Under the pieces are notes generated by a model, which was not told where the DNA came from, searched no databases, and was given only the letters and a program-made list of their open reading frames with translations. A stretch of 64,000 nucleotides of DNA, from contig NZ_NSFT01000003.1 of the NCBI RefSeq assembly GCF_002294725.1, forward strand, positions 434,001 through 498,000. Reading direction: 5' to 3'. The translations under genes were made by a program, and so were the position numbers. The stretch comes from Mesorhizobium sp. WSM4313. Lineage in GTDB: Bacteria > Pseudomonadota > Alphaproteobacteria > Rhizobiales > Rhizobiaceae. Positions 19,410 to 26,759 of this stretch are shown here, piece by piece; positions within the stretch are counted from its first letter, which is position 1; each line of letters starts with the position of its first letter.

Positions 19410-20266
19410 GCGGACAATCAGACAGGCGGCGCAACATCGCCGAGGCGATCTTCACTGACGAGATCGGCCTACAGTTCGGCGTCTATGGCGAGTACCGGCT
19501 GTGGAGCGCCTATCAGCCGATCTTCGCGCCGGAGGGCAGGGTGCTCAGAGCCGTCGCCGTCGAGGGGCTGATCGAGCCGCGCCGCGTCGCGCAGCCGGTA
19601 GCCGCTTCGGTCTTCTTCGGCAGCATTCCCGCGTCCGACCTCCTGTTTGTCGAAACGATGTGCCGGATGCTGCATCTCGGCAATTACCGCAACATCGGCG
19701 TCGAGGGATTGACGCTGTTCTTCAACTATAATCCGACCATCAACGACCATCTCGGACGGGCGCTCGCCGAGATCCGGCTGATGACCAGGCATCTCGGCGA
19801 TCTGGAGCTCGAGCCCAGCCTGCTGGTCTGCGAGATCACCGAACAGGCAGCCGACGACCAGGTTCTTGCCAGCCTGGTGCGCGAAATGCGGCGCGACGGC
19901 ATCCGCATCGCCATCGACGACTTCGGCACGGGGCATTCGACCGAAGCGCGCATCGATCTGCTTGCACCCGACATCGTCAAGATCGATGGCGCCTGGTTTG
20001 GCGAGCTCTGCCGCCATGCCGCCGCCGAACGCTTCTTCCGGCCGTTGGTGGCGATGCTGCACGAGCGCGGCGCTAAAGTGCTGGTCGAGGGCATCGAGAA
20101 TGCACAGCACCTGCGCGTCGCGCTCGAGGGCGGCGTCGACCTGCTGCAAGGCTTCCATCTCGCCCGCCCGGCGCTCGCCGGCACGGTCTTCAAGGAAGAA
20201 CCGCTTTCCATCGACGCTCTCATCGACGCCGGCAACAAGGTCGTGCCCCTGCATCAGCATCGCTGA
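19406..20266 (+). CDS. EAL-domain protein, second of a coupled pair
   Basis: 286 residues from ATG 19406, overlapping the preceding EAL gene by four bases. The domain is a paralogue of its neighbour: YQPIF, VEGLIEP, FFNYNP, CEITEQ, IDDFGTGHS, VKID and VEGIEN are all kept, so it should also be a phosphodiesterase. Both proteins share the unusual preamble with an aromatic YxLWSAYQPIF-like entry and no sensory domain. Co-translation suggests they work as a pair, perhaps a heterodimer. The last six codons are part of a tandem hairpin repeat that continues beyond the stop. Confidence 0.87.
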   Translation: MSGQSDRRRNIAEAIFTDEIGLQFGVYGEYRLWSAYQPIFAPEGRVLRAVAVEGLIEPRRVAQPVAASVFFGSIPASDLLFVETMCRMLHLGNYRNIGVEGLTLFFNYNPTINDHLGRALAEIRLMTRHLGDLELEPSLLVCEITEQAADDQVLASLVREMRRDGIRIAIDDFGTGHSTEARIDLLAPDIVKIDGAWFGELCRHAAAERFFRPLVAMLHERGAKVLVEGIENAQHLRVALEGGVDLLQGFHLARPALAGTVFKEEPLSIDALIDAGNKVVPLHQHR

Positions 20267-20360
20267 TGCTCGATCCAAAAGGCGCATCAGCATCGCTGAT
20301 GCTCGATCCAAAGGCGCATCAGCATCGCTGATGCAGCGAAAAAATATCAGCGCCGCTGAT
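20251..20360 (+). repeat. Tandem palindromic repeats across the EAL gene stop codon
   Basis: Three perfect copies of the palindrome GCATCAGC-ATC-GCTGATGC at 20251-20269, 20284-20302 and 20316-20334, spaced by TCGATCCAAAAGGC-like linkers (period 32-33), and a shorter fourth copy ATCAGC-GCC-GCTGAT at 20346-20360. The first copy contains the stop codon of the upstream gene. The array would give consecutive RNA hairpins in the 3-prime end of the EAL transcript. Confidence 0.9.
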
Positions 20361-20453
20361 GGTTCTTCTTGAAAACAAATCACTGGATGGTCTCGCCCGG
20401 GCGCGTTAGAGCCGTGCTGAAATGGGCTTCAGGCGACGCGCGAGGTATGTGCG

Positions 20454-21062
20454 ATGATCCTTTACGACATGGCCGACAGTGGCAATTGCTATAAGCCGCG
20501 GCTGTTAATGGCCAAGCTCGGCATTCCTTTCACCCGGGTCGAGGTGAGCTCGCACACCGGCGAGACGCGCAAACCAAATTACGTCGCCAAGAATCCGAAC
20601 GCGATGGTGCCGATGCTCGAGCTGGACGACGGCAGGCGTATCACCGAGAGCAACGCCATCCTGCTCTATCTTGCCGAAGGGACGCGCTTCTTGCCCGCCG
20701 AGAAATATGAACGCGCGCTGGCTTACCAATGGCTGTTCTTCGAGCAATACAGCCACGAGCCCTATATCGCGGTGCGCAAGGCGCTTTTGACTTTTCCGGA
20801 ACGTGCGAAGGACGCCACGCCGGAACGATTGGCGCAGACGCTGGAGCGCGGCAACAAGGCGCTCGGCGTCATGGACCAGCATCTGCAGCGGAACGAATTC
20901 TTCGCCGGCAGCGTCTATAGCGTCGCCGACATCGCCTTATACGCCTATACCCACACCGCCGGGATGGGCGGCTTCCAGCTCGACGCCTATCCGGCCGTTG
21001 CCGCCTGGCTGAAGCGGGTGGAGGCGGATAAGGGGCATGTGCCGATCGACTGGGTGGGATAA
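20454..21062 (+). CDS. Glutathione S-transferase family protein
   Basis: 202 residues. The thioredoxin-fold N-terminal half opens MILYDMADSGNCYKPRLLM, with a serine/cysteine near the glutathione site, and includes NPNAMVPMLELDDGRRITESNAILLYLAE, which carries the cis-proline and the ESNAI glutathione contacts. The C-terminal half is the all-helical domain with SVADIALYAYTH. It is probably a cytoplasmic detoxification or thiol-transfer enzyme. GAGGT precedes the ATG. It stands alone, convergent with the toxin gene. Confidence 0.9.
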   Translation: MILYDMADSGNCYKPRLLMAKLGIPFTRVEVSSHTGETRKPNYVAKNPNAMVPMLELDDGRRITESNAILLYLAEGTRFLPAEKYERALAYQWLFFEQYSHEPYIAVRKALLTFPERAKDATPERLAQTLERGNKALGVMDQHLQRNEFFAGSVYSVADIALYAYTHTAGMGGFQLDAYPAVAAWLKRVEADKGHVPIDWVG

Positions 21063-21113
21063 TTCCTCACGCAGTCACCGCTTTGCAACCTGACCTGTAT
21101 GGGCGCGCCAACG

Positions 21114-21146
21114 AGCCGCTCGGTATGCATATGGCCGTAAGCGGCT
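21114..21146 (+). terminator. Hairpin between GST and toxin genes
   Basis: AGCCGCT (21114-21120) pairs with AGCGGCT (21140-21146) around a 19-base loop and is followed by ATTTC. It overlaps the toxin stop codon and may end the GST transcript. Confidence 0.4.
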
Positions 21147-21399
21147 ATTTCAAAAGTCGTTCATATTCCGAGTGAGTGCCGATCCAAAACCAGATCATGT
21201 CGTCCTGGTCCCTGACTGCAACAGCACGGTAGTCCAGATCAACTCGAGCTGACCAATAACGTCCGACCCGCTTGAAATGGAGCGAAGGATGAAACGGATC
21301 TGCACGCAGCTTGGCGAAGCTGCTGTCAGCCTTCATCCTGATTGGTTTAGGTAGTTTATTGTAGGCGTCCCAAAACGCAGGGGCGGCAAAGTGGTTCAC
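21145..21399 (-). CDS. RelE/HigB-like toxin (mRNA-interferase fold)
   Basis: 84 residues from a GTG at 21399 that overlaps the antitoxin stop in a GTGA junction. Sequence features FWDAYNKLPKPIRMKADSSF, FHPSLHFKRVGRYWSARVDL and YRAVAVRDQDDMIWFWIGTH match the small RelE/ParE fold, with a histidine-rich end (GTHSEYERLL). Members cleave ribosome-bound mRNA or, for ParE, poison gyrase; the variety is not determined. The order antitoxin then toxin with overlapping frames is typical of type II modules. Confidence 0.8.
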   Translation of the reverse strand: MNHFAAPAFWDAYNKLPKPIRMKADSSFAKLRADPFHPSLHFKRVGRYWSARVDLDYRAVAVRDQDDMIWFWIGTHSEYERLLK

Positions 21400-21596
21400 A
21401 CGGGTCGCGTCCGACCCGCGCGATGGTCGGCCAGTGCTTGCTCTGCAAGCTTGTCCAGCCGGCCCGCCTTCGCGTCGGCTTCGATCTTCTTGTCCCACAA
21501 ATCGGCCTGCAGAGCCTCGAACCAGGCGGCAAATGCCTTCAGCTCTTCAGGGCTCAGTTCGGCGACGGATTTTTCGATCTGTTCAAGCTTGGTCAT
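21396..21596 (-). CDS. Type II antitoxin, small helical protein
   Basis: 66 residues starting MTKLEQIEKSVAELSPEELK at ATG 21596. It is helical and charged with AFAAWFEALQADLWDKKIE, resembling short antitoxins paired with RelE-like toxins in rhizobia. No recognisable DNA-binding domain is evident, so autoregulation may depend on another element. It precedes the toxin with a four-base overlap. Confidence 0.75.
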   Translation of the reverse strand: MTKLEQIEKSVAELSPEELKAFAAWFEALQADLWDKKIEADAKAGRLDKLAEQALADHRAGRTRPV

Positions 21597-21681
21597 GGGC
21601 CAATGATACCTTATTGGGCTAAAATGGCACCACCAATGGAACCATTCAACCCGGACAGCAACTCGCCAAAATCCAGACAAC

Positions 21682-21707
21682 AAAAAAGGCGGGCAATGCC
21701 CGCCTTC
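21682..21707 (-). terminator. Strong terminator for leftward transcription (cspA)
   Basis: On the minus strand AAGGCGGGC-ATT-GCCCGCC is followed by TTTTTTG. The stem is seven to nine perfect pairs. It lies about 215 bases after the cspA stop and so defines a long cspA 3-prime untranslated region, while also shielding the toxin-antitoxin genes. Confidence 0.88.
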
Positions 21708-21871
21708 CTCTGCCGGTAGCCTGATCGGGAGCGTCTGGTCCGGGCCGGCAGCTATCTGCTGTTCCAGCTTGTCGGGTCTTTTCGCTCCGGCGCGCTTCTC
21801 GCGCGACCGTCAGTACATCCGTGACTTGCCGCGCGCCCCGAACCTTCGCCCGGTGCGCGCCTTACTTAGTC

Positions 21872-21911
21872 GCATTTTGCGCCGCTGGCCGTAAAGCCTG
21901 CCGCAAAATGC
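21872..21911 (-). other. Hairpin in the cspA 3-prime untranslated region
   Basis: GCATTTTGCG (21872-21881) and CGCAAAATGC (21902-21911) are perfect ten-base arms around a 20-base loop, ten bases after the cspA stop. There is no T run, so it looks like a stabilising or processing structure rather than the terminator. The rest of 21708-21871 shows no gene. Confidence 0.6.
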
Positions 21912-21921
21912 TTAAGCCAAA

Positions 21922-22134
21922 TCAGGCTGCCTTGCTAAGAGACCCAGCAGCGGACTTGCCGGTGCGGCGGTCCTGCTCGATCTCGAAGTTGATTTTCTGG
22001 CCTTCAGCCAGGCTCGTCATGCCAGCGCGCTCGACAGCGGAGATGTGGACGAAAACGTCCGCGCCGCCATTGTCAGGCTGGATGAAGCCGTAGCCCTTGG
22101 TGGCGTTGAACCACTTGACCGTACCAGTTGCCAT
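21922..22134 (-). CDS. cspA: Cold-shock protein, CspA family
   Basis: 70 residues, a single cold-shock domain: [20 protein letters not shown] contains RNP1 (KGYGFI) and DVFVHISAV is RNP2. It is a nucleic-acid chaperone that melts RNA structure. An AAGGG ribosome site precedes the ATG. The upstream region is long: a CTTGCT / TATATC promoter-like pair on the minus strand lies near 22250-22290, which would give a leader of over 100 bases as in other csp genes. Transcription runs on to the terminator at 21682. Confidence 0.94.
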   Translation of the reverse strand: MATGTVKWFNATKGYGFIQPDNGGADVFVHISAVERAGMTSLAEGQKINFEIEQDRRTGKSAAGSLSKAA

Positions 22135-22412
22135 ATAGAATGCCCTTCACATTTGCTTTTGTTTGACCGGACCAACGTCCGGCCGGCGGTATCGAAATTT
22201 TGGAGATAGACGTCAGCAAACGCGAAGATCGCGGCCCGATCGATCGGCCAAATTCAATGCTGCGGATATAGGATAGTTTGAGCAAGAAAACAAGACGGGT
22301 TGCCTGGACGCTGCCCCGCATCCCGGATCGAGCGGAATACAAGCATGGAAGTTTTGACAGCGGTGCCGCGTTGTGAAGGGATGGGATGCTTGCCCTTCCG
22401 AGGAGAGAAGCC

Positions 22413-22739
22413 ATGAAGACCATTCTGCTTGCCGCCTGCTTCCTGCTGCTGGCCGCGGAAGCGCAGGCGGTGACGCGCTACGATCCGACGCGCATGAGCT
22501 GCGACCGGGTGCAGGCGACGATCGCCAGACAGGGCGCCGTCATCCTGCGCTACCAGTCGACGCGCGTGCCGGGGCTGCCGCTCTACGACCGCTATGTGCG
22601 CGACGAGCGTTTCTGCAACGCGGGCGAAGTGAGGGCACGCGCCTACGTGCCGAGTGCCGACACCCGGTCCTGCATGGTCTATGTCTGCAAGCGTCCGGAT
22701 TTCGAGCGGCGTTTCCGCCGCCGGTTCCTGCAGGACTGA
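22413..22739 (+). CDS. Small secreted protein of unknown function
   Basis: 108 residues from ATG 22413, with GGAGAGAAG as ribosome site. The N-terminus MKTILLAACFLLLAAEAQA is a clear Sec signal peptide ending in an AQA cleavage site, so the mature protein of about 89 residues is periplasmic or secreted. Four cysteines (MSCDRV, RFCNAG, RSCMVYVC) could form two disulfides. The tail is arginine-rich. I do not recognise a named domain. It is convergent with ogt, separated by only eleven bases. Confidence 0.75.
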   Translation: MKTILLAACFLLLAAEAQAVTRYDPTRMSCDRVQATIARQGAVILRYQSTRVPGLPLYDRYVRDERFCNAGEVRARAYVPSADTRSCMVYVCKRPDFERRFRRRFLQD

Positions 22740-22750
22740 TACGCAGCGCC

Positions 22751-23320
22751 TTAGAACCCGAACGAAGCCTGCGCGGCCGGCGGCGGGCCGACGCGAACGC
22801 CTTCCATGGCCAGCATCTTTTCCTTGGTGGCCGAGCCGCCGGGCGCGGAGAAGCCGCCGATCTTGCCGCCGGCCGCCAGGATGCGATGGCACGGAATGAC
22901 CAGCGGCACCGGATTGGCGCCTAGCGCCGCGCCCGTTTCGCGCGGAAGGCCCGCATGGCCGGCGCGCTTGGCCAGTTCGCCATAGGTGGTGGTCTCGCCG
23001 AAGCCGAGCTTGCGAGCCGCGTCGTAGATGGCGAGGCGGAAATCGTCGACGCCGTCGAGATCGACCGGCACGCTCGAGAAGTCGACGTCCTCGCCGGCCG
23101 CATAGGCCTTGATCTTGGCGATCAGATCGACCACCCAGGACGGCTGGTCTGTCGAGGCTGAGACGCCGGGGTGGCGAAGCAGCCGGCGCTCGACCGCTTC
23201 GCGGCTGCGCTCCGGCAGGCAAAGCCGGATCAGGCCCTTCTCGCTCCAGGCAATGCCCATGAAGCCGATCACTGTTTCTAACACTGCGTGGCCGGCCGTG
23301 ATCTGGGATGTGGGTTTCAT
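22751..23320 (-). CDS. ogt: Methylated-DNA--protein-cysteine methyltransferase
   Basis: 189 residues from ATG 23320 with GAAGGAA upstream. The C-terminal domain holds the helix-turn-helix (FGETTTYGELAKRAG) and the methyl-accepting cysteine in LVIPCHRILAAGGKIGGFSA. It removes alkyl groups from O6-alkylguanine in a suicidal transfer. N-terminal cysteines of Ada type are absent, so it is the repair-only form. It is divergent from the lytic-transglycosylase gene. Confidence 0.93.
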   Translation of the reverse strand: MKPTSQITAGHAVLETVIGFMGIAWSEKGLIRLCLPERSREAVERRLLRHPGVSASTDQPSWVVDLIAKIKAYAAGEDVDFSSVPVDLDGVDDFRLAIYDAARKLGFGETTTYGELAKRAGHAGLPRETGAALGANPVPLVIPCHRILAAGGKIGGFSAPGGSATKEKMLAMEGVRVGPPPAAQASFGF

Positions 23321-23431
23321 GGCGTATTCCTTCGGCAAAACAGCGAAAAACGAGTACATATCCAGAACAATATGGCACTTCGGCCCTGTTGTCGCCACCC
23401 GAAAACCGCCGGGTGGCCCCGATTGCCGGGT

Positions 23432-24547
23432 GTGAATCGCTGGTGTAAGGACTCCTTAACAACCGACAAACCGGACCCGCACGGCTTGCCAGCTAAAATC
23501 ATATTCACCGCGCTCAGCGTGCTCGTAGCCGCTGCTGGTCTCAGCGGCTGTACCTCGACCTCGCAGATGAAGGCCGCGCCCGCGCTTGCGGAAGCCTCGA
23601 CGCCTGCCGTCGCGGACGATACGCCGACGCTCGCGCTGCCCGAAACGGTGGCCGTGCTGCCGGAACCTTCGGGTCTCGCGCAGGTGCAGACCGCGGCGCT
23701 GGCTGGCGATGCCGTCGCCATGGCGACCACGCCAGGCGCGACCGCGACGCAAGGCGCGCCCGCGACGCAAAGCGCGCCCGCGACGCAAAGCGCGCCCGCG
23801 ACGCAAAGCGCGCCCGCGACGCAAAGCGCGCTGTTGCCGCCGCCTGTCCAGCCCGGCGCGCCCGCCGCGGCGCTGGCTCAGCCTGCGGCTTTCGCCGGAG
23901 CGACGCCGATAGCCGGCCAGTTTCCGCCGCCGCCGGTGCTGACGGCCGGCGGCTCGCCGACCGGCCCGGTATCCATCAGCCGAGCGGCATCCATCAGCCG
24001 AGCGGCGGTCTATACGACCGCAGGCGTCGCCATGCCGGTCACCGGCCAGTCGGCGAAAGTCGCCCCGATGGCCGGCGTCCAGCAGGTCGCCTATATGATG
24101 CCGGAAAATCCGGCGCTGCTTGCGGCACCCGGCCAACCCGAGCAGCACGCCAGTGGCCCGCGCGGCGAGATCGAGCGGCTGATCGAGAAATATTCGGCGA
24201 TTTATGAAGTGCCGGTCGAGCTGGTGCGCCATGTCGTCAACCGCGAGAGCACCTTCAACCCGAAAGCCTACAATCATGGCCATTGGGGGCTGATGCAGAT
24301 CAAGCACGCGACGGCGCGCGGCATGGGCTATGACGGGCCGGCGGCCGGCCTGTTCGACGCCGAGACCAACCTCAAATACGCGGTGAAATATCTGCGCGGC
24401 GCCTGGCTGGTTTCGGGCGGCAACGCCAAGCGGGCCGACACGCTCTACCAGACCGGTTACTACTACGACGCCAAGCGCAAGGGCCTGCTCGAGGCGACGG
24501 GGCTTGGCTCCGACCGCAAGCGGCATCGCCTGCCACCCGACGCCTGA
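23432..24547 (+). CDS. Lytic transglycosylase, lipoprotein with SLT domain
   Basis: About 371 residues from GTG 23432; a TTG at 23486 would begin directly with the lipoprotein signal and is a real alternative. The signal FTALSVLVAAAGLSGC ends in a lipobox cysteine, so the protein should be anchored in a membrane on the periplasmic side. A low-complexity Ala/Pro/Gln linker of about 200 residues, with five ATQ(S/G)AP units, leads to a C-terminal SLT domain: IEKYSAIYEVPVELVRHVVN, the catalytic glutamate in RESTFNPKA, then GLMQI and AVKYLRGA. It cleaves peptidoglycan between N-acetylmuramic acid and N-acetylglucosamine. Confidence 0.87.
   Translation: MNRWCKDSLTTDKPDPHGLPAKIIFTALSVLVAAAGLSGCTSTSQMKAAPALAEASTPAVADDTPTLALPETVAVLPEPSGLAQVQTAALAGDAVAMATTPGATATQGAPATQSAPATQSAPATQSAPATQSALLPPPVQPGAPAAALAQPAAFAGATPIAGQFPPPPVLTAGGSPTGPVSISRAASISRAAVYTTAGVAMPVTGQSAKVAPMAGVQQVAYMMPENPALLAAPGQPEQHASGPRGEIERLIEKYSAIYEVPVELVRHVVNRESTFNPKAYNHGHWGLMQIKHATARGMGYDGPAAGLFDAETNLKYAVKYLRGAWLVSGGNAKRADTLYQTGYYYDAKRKGLLEATGLGSDRKRHRLPPDA
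23744..23833 (+). repeat. 18-base tandem repeat inside the transglycosylase linker
   Basis: Five consecutive units of GCGACGCAAAGCGCGCCC, in frame, encode ATQSAP (first unit ATQGAP, last ends in Leu). Near identity of the units implies recent expansion and possible length variation between strains. Confidence 0.9.
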
Positions 24548-24582
24548 GCGGACGGTCCCACGCGGCGTTTCGAGACAGCGCC

Positions 24583-25080
24583 ATGCATGAAAACACAACG
24601 CCCCGCCCGCCGGCTGCCAACGACATCCGCCTGCGCAAGCTGCTCGACGATACACTCACCGCGCCGCACTGGCCGCAGGGCTTCGTCATGCGCGCGTTCG
24701 AGCACCGGGATGCGCCAGCCTTGCACGCGCTGCTGGAAGAGGTGTTCGATGACGGCGCCGACGGGCCGTTCGACGAGTGGTGGCCGCGCATTGCCGGCGA
24801 TGCGGAGTTCGATCCCGCTCTCTGTTTCCTGGCGATCGACGGCAAGGGGCTGCTGGCGGGCGCGGCGCTCTGCTGGACGTCCGGTTTTGTCAAGGATCTC
24901 GCCGTCCATCCGGAATCGAGACGGCAGGGCCTCGGCGAGGCGCTGATGCGGCAGGTGTTCCTGACCTTTCGCGAGCGCGGGGCGACCCATGTCGATCTTA
25001 AGACTAATATTGTGAAGAATACCGCGGCCTTCAGGCTCTACGAGCGGCTCGGCATGATCCCGGTCGACTGGGAAGGCTGA
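24583..25080 (+). CDS. GNAT-family N-acetyltransferase
   Basis: 165 residues. After about 35 residues without domain features, FVMRAFEHRDAPALHALLEEVF begins the GNAT fold; the acetyl-CoA loop is VKDLAVHPESRRQGLGEALM, with the Q/RxxGxG/A signature as RRQGLG, and FRLYERLGM ends the domain. The substrate (amine, peptide N-terminus or antibiotic) is unknown. It follows the transglycosylase gene by 35 bases on the same strand and may share its transcript. Confidence 0.9.
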   Translation: MHENTTPRPPAANDIRLRKLLDDTLTAPHWPQGFVMRAFEHRDAPALHALLEEVFDDGADGPFDEWWPRIAGDAEFDPALCFLAIDGKGLLAGAALCWTSGFVKDLAVHPESRRQGLGEALMRQVFLTFRERGATHVDLKTNIVKNTAAFRLYERLGMIPVDWEG

Positions 25081-25502
25081 CGCGCAAAGCGCGGCGGCCC
25101 GTATTGGAGGCTCCCGGCGCGGCGTTGCAATCGCCTGCGCCCGGACATTGTGAACTCCTTCACATAGGCTGACGTTAGGGCATGCTAATTCGTCGTCGTG
25201 CCGGGCGGCCGATCGGCGGATCGACGCGGGCAAGGCGTCGGAGGAGGCTGTGCCGGCATGCGTCAGCCACTCCCAGGCGGGCTCCGGGGCGGGGGTTTCG
25301 GAGCCCGTCCGCTTTGCGTGAAGCGAGGCGGACGGAAGGGCCGCCGACGCGGTCGAGCCAACCGGGATCGGCTTCACCGACCTGCTGGCCCGGTCGGCCA
25401 CGCACAACGCGGGAACCCTAAGCGGCGTCGCGCATTCAACGCAGGGGCCTTGATGAGCCGCGACCTATGCGTCGCCGGTCGCGCAGGGAGGTCCGCAATC
25501 CC
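25081..25502 (+). other. Intergenic leader before the sugar ABC operon
   Basis: A 422-base stretch without a credible gene. It contains two adjacent perfect hairpins: GGGCTCCG (25279-25286) with CGGAGCCC (25299-25306), and GTCCGC (25307-25312) with GCGGAC (25328-25333). No T tract follows, so these are not ordinary terminators, and no known riboswitch core is recognised. A ribosome site GGGAGGT precedes the downstream GTG at 25503. Confidence 0.5.
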
Positions 25503-26759
25503 GTGAAGCTCGCTTCAGCATTCCTGGCCGCCGGCATCCTGCTCGGCGCTGTTCAAGCGCGAGCCGTGGAACTGTCGATCGTGTCGGGTGATACGGGCAA
25601 CGGCATCAAGGTGCTGCGCGAGATACTCGATCGTTACGAGAAGAAGAGCGGCAACAAGGTCGATATCGTCGTCATTCCGCCTTCGACCACCGACCAGTTC
25701 GGCCAGTACCGGCTCTGGCTCGCCGCCGGCAGCAGCGATATCGACGTCTACCAGACCGACGTGATCTGGGCCCCGCAGCTTGCCAGCCAACTGGTCGACC
25801 TGACCGAGGCGACAAGGGATGTGGTGGGTGAGCATTTCCCGTCGATCATCCAATCGCAGACGGTCAACGGCAGGCTGGTCGCGCTGCCGATCTTCACCGA
25901 CGCGCCGGCGCTCTATTACCGCAAGGATCTGCTCGACAAATATGGCGCCAAGGTTCCGACCACCTGGAAGGAGCTCGCCGATACCGCGAAGCTCGTGATG
26001 AACAAGGAGCGGGCGGCCGGCAACAAGGACATCTGGGGCTTCGTCTTCCAGGGCAACGCCTATGAGGGGCTGACCTGCAACGCGCTCGAATGGGTGATGT
26101 CGAATGGCGGCGGTCGGATCATCGAGCCGGACGGTGAAATCTCCGTCGACAATCCAAAGGCGGCCGCGGCGCTCGACATGGTCAAGGGCTGGATCGGCAC
26201 GATAGCGCCGCCGGGCGTGCTCGCCTATCAGGAGGAAGAAACGCGCGGCGTCTGGCAGACCGGCAATGCCGTCTTCATGCGCAACTGGCCATACGCCTAT
26301 GCGCTCGGCAACAGCGAGAATTCGCCGATCAAGGGCAAGTTCGACGTGGCGCCGCTGCCCGCCGGCGAAGGCGGGCATCCCGCCGCCACGCTGGGCGGCT
26401 GGAATCTTGCCGTCTCCAGATATTCGAAACATCCAGACGAGGCGATCGAGCTGGTCAAGTTCATCGCGTCGCGCGAGATGCAGAAATACCGGACGCTCAG
26501 AACGTCCAACCTGCCGACCATCCCGGCGCTCTATGACGACCCCGACATCGCCCGGCAGCAGCCGATCGTGCCGCGCTGGAAAGAGATTTTTCTCAACGCG
26601 CAGCCAAGGCCGTCGGCAACCGCCAGGATCAAGTACAACGAGGCATCCAGCCAGTTCTGGACTGCCGTGCACGACACGATCTCCGGCCAGGGCGCCGCCG
26701 CCGACAATTTGGCCGATCTCGGCGCGAGGCTGACCAGGCTGAAAGGCAAGGGCTGGTGA
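25503..26759 (+). CDS. ABC sugar transporter, periplasmic binding protein (trehalose/maltose type)
   Basis: 418 residues from GTG 25503, with GGGAGGT upstream and a signal peptide KLASAFLAAGILLGAVQARA. It belongs to the type-1 extracellular solute-binding family; VIPPSTTDQFGQYRLWLAAG, DVYQTDVIWAPQLASQLVDL and GVWQTGNAVFMRNWPYAYAL are strongly reminiscent of ThuE, the trehalose/maltose-binding protein of Sinorhizobium. The protein captures a disaccharide in the periplasm for the two permeases that follow. The stop overlaps the first permease start (GTGA). Confidence 0.87.
   Translation: MKLASAFLAAGILLGAVQARAVELSIVSGDTGNGIKVLREILDRYEKKSGNKVDIVVIPPSTTDQFGQYRLWLAAGSSDIDVYQTDVIWAPQLASQLVDLTEATRDVVGEHFPSIIQSQTVNGRLVALPIFTDAPALYYRKDLLDKYGAKVPTTWKELADTAKLVMNKERAAGNKDIWGFVFQGNAYEGLTCNALEWVMSNGGGRIIEPDGEISVDNPKAAAALDMVKGWIGTIAPPGVLAYQEEETRGVWQTGNAVFMRNWPYAYALGNSENSPIKGKFDVAPLPAGEGGHPAATLGGWNLAVSRYSKHPDEAIELVKFIASREMQKYRTLRTSNLPTIPALYDDPDIARQQPIVPRWKEIFLNAQPRPSATARIKYNEASSQFWTAVHDTISGQGAAADNLADLGARLTRLKGKGW

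Noticed and set aside
20251-20360. Possible CRISPR-like array of palindromic repeats
   Set aside because: The linkers between units are nearly identical and only about 13 bases long, unlike spacers.
25260-25335. Possible cobalamin or other riboswitch before the sugar ABC operon
   Set aside because: A GCCACT-like string is present but the other conserved parts of the cobalamin core are missing, and the operon is for sugars.
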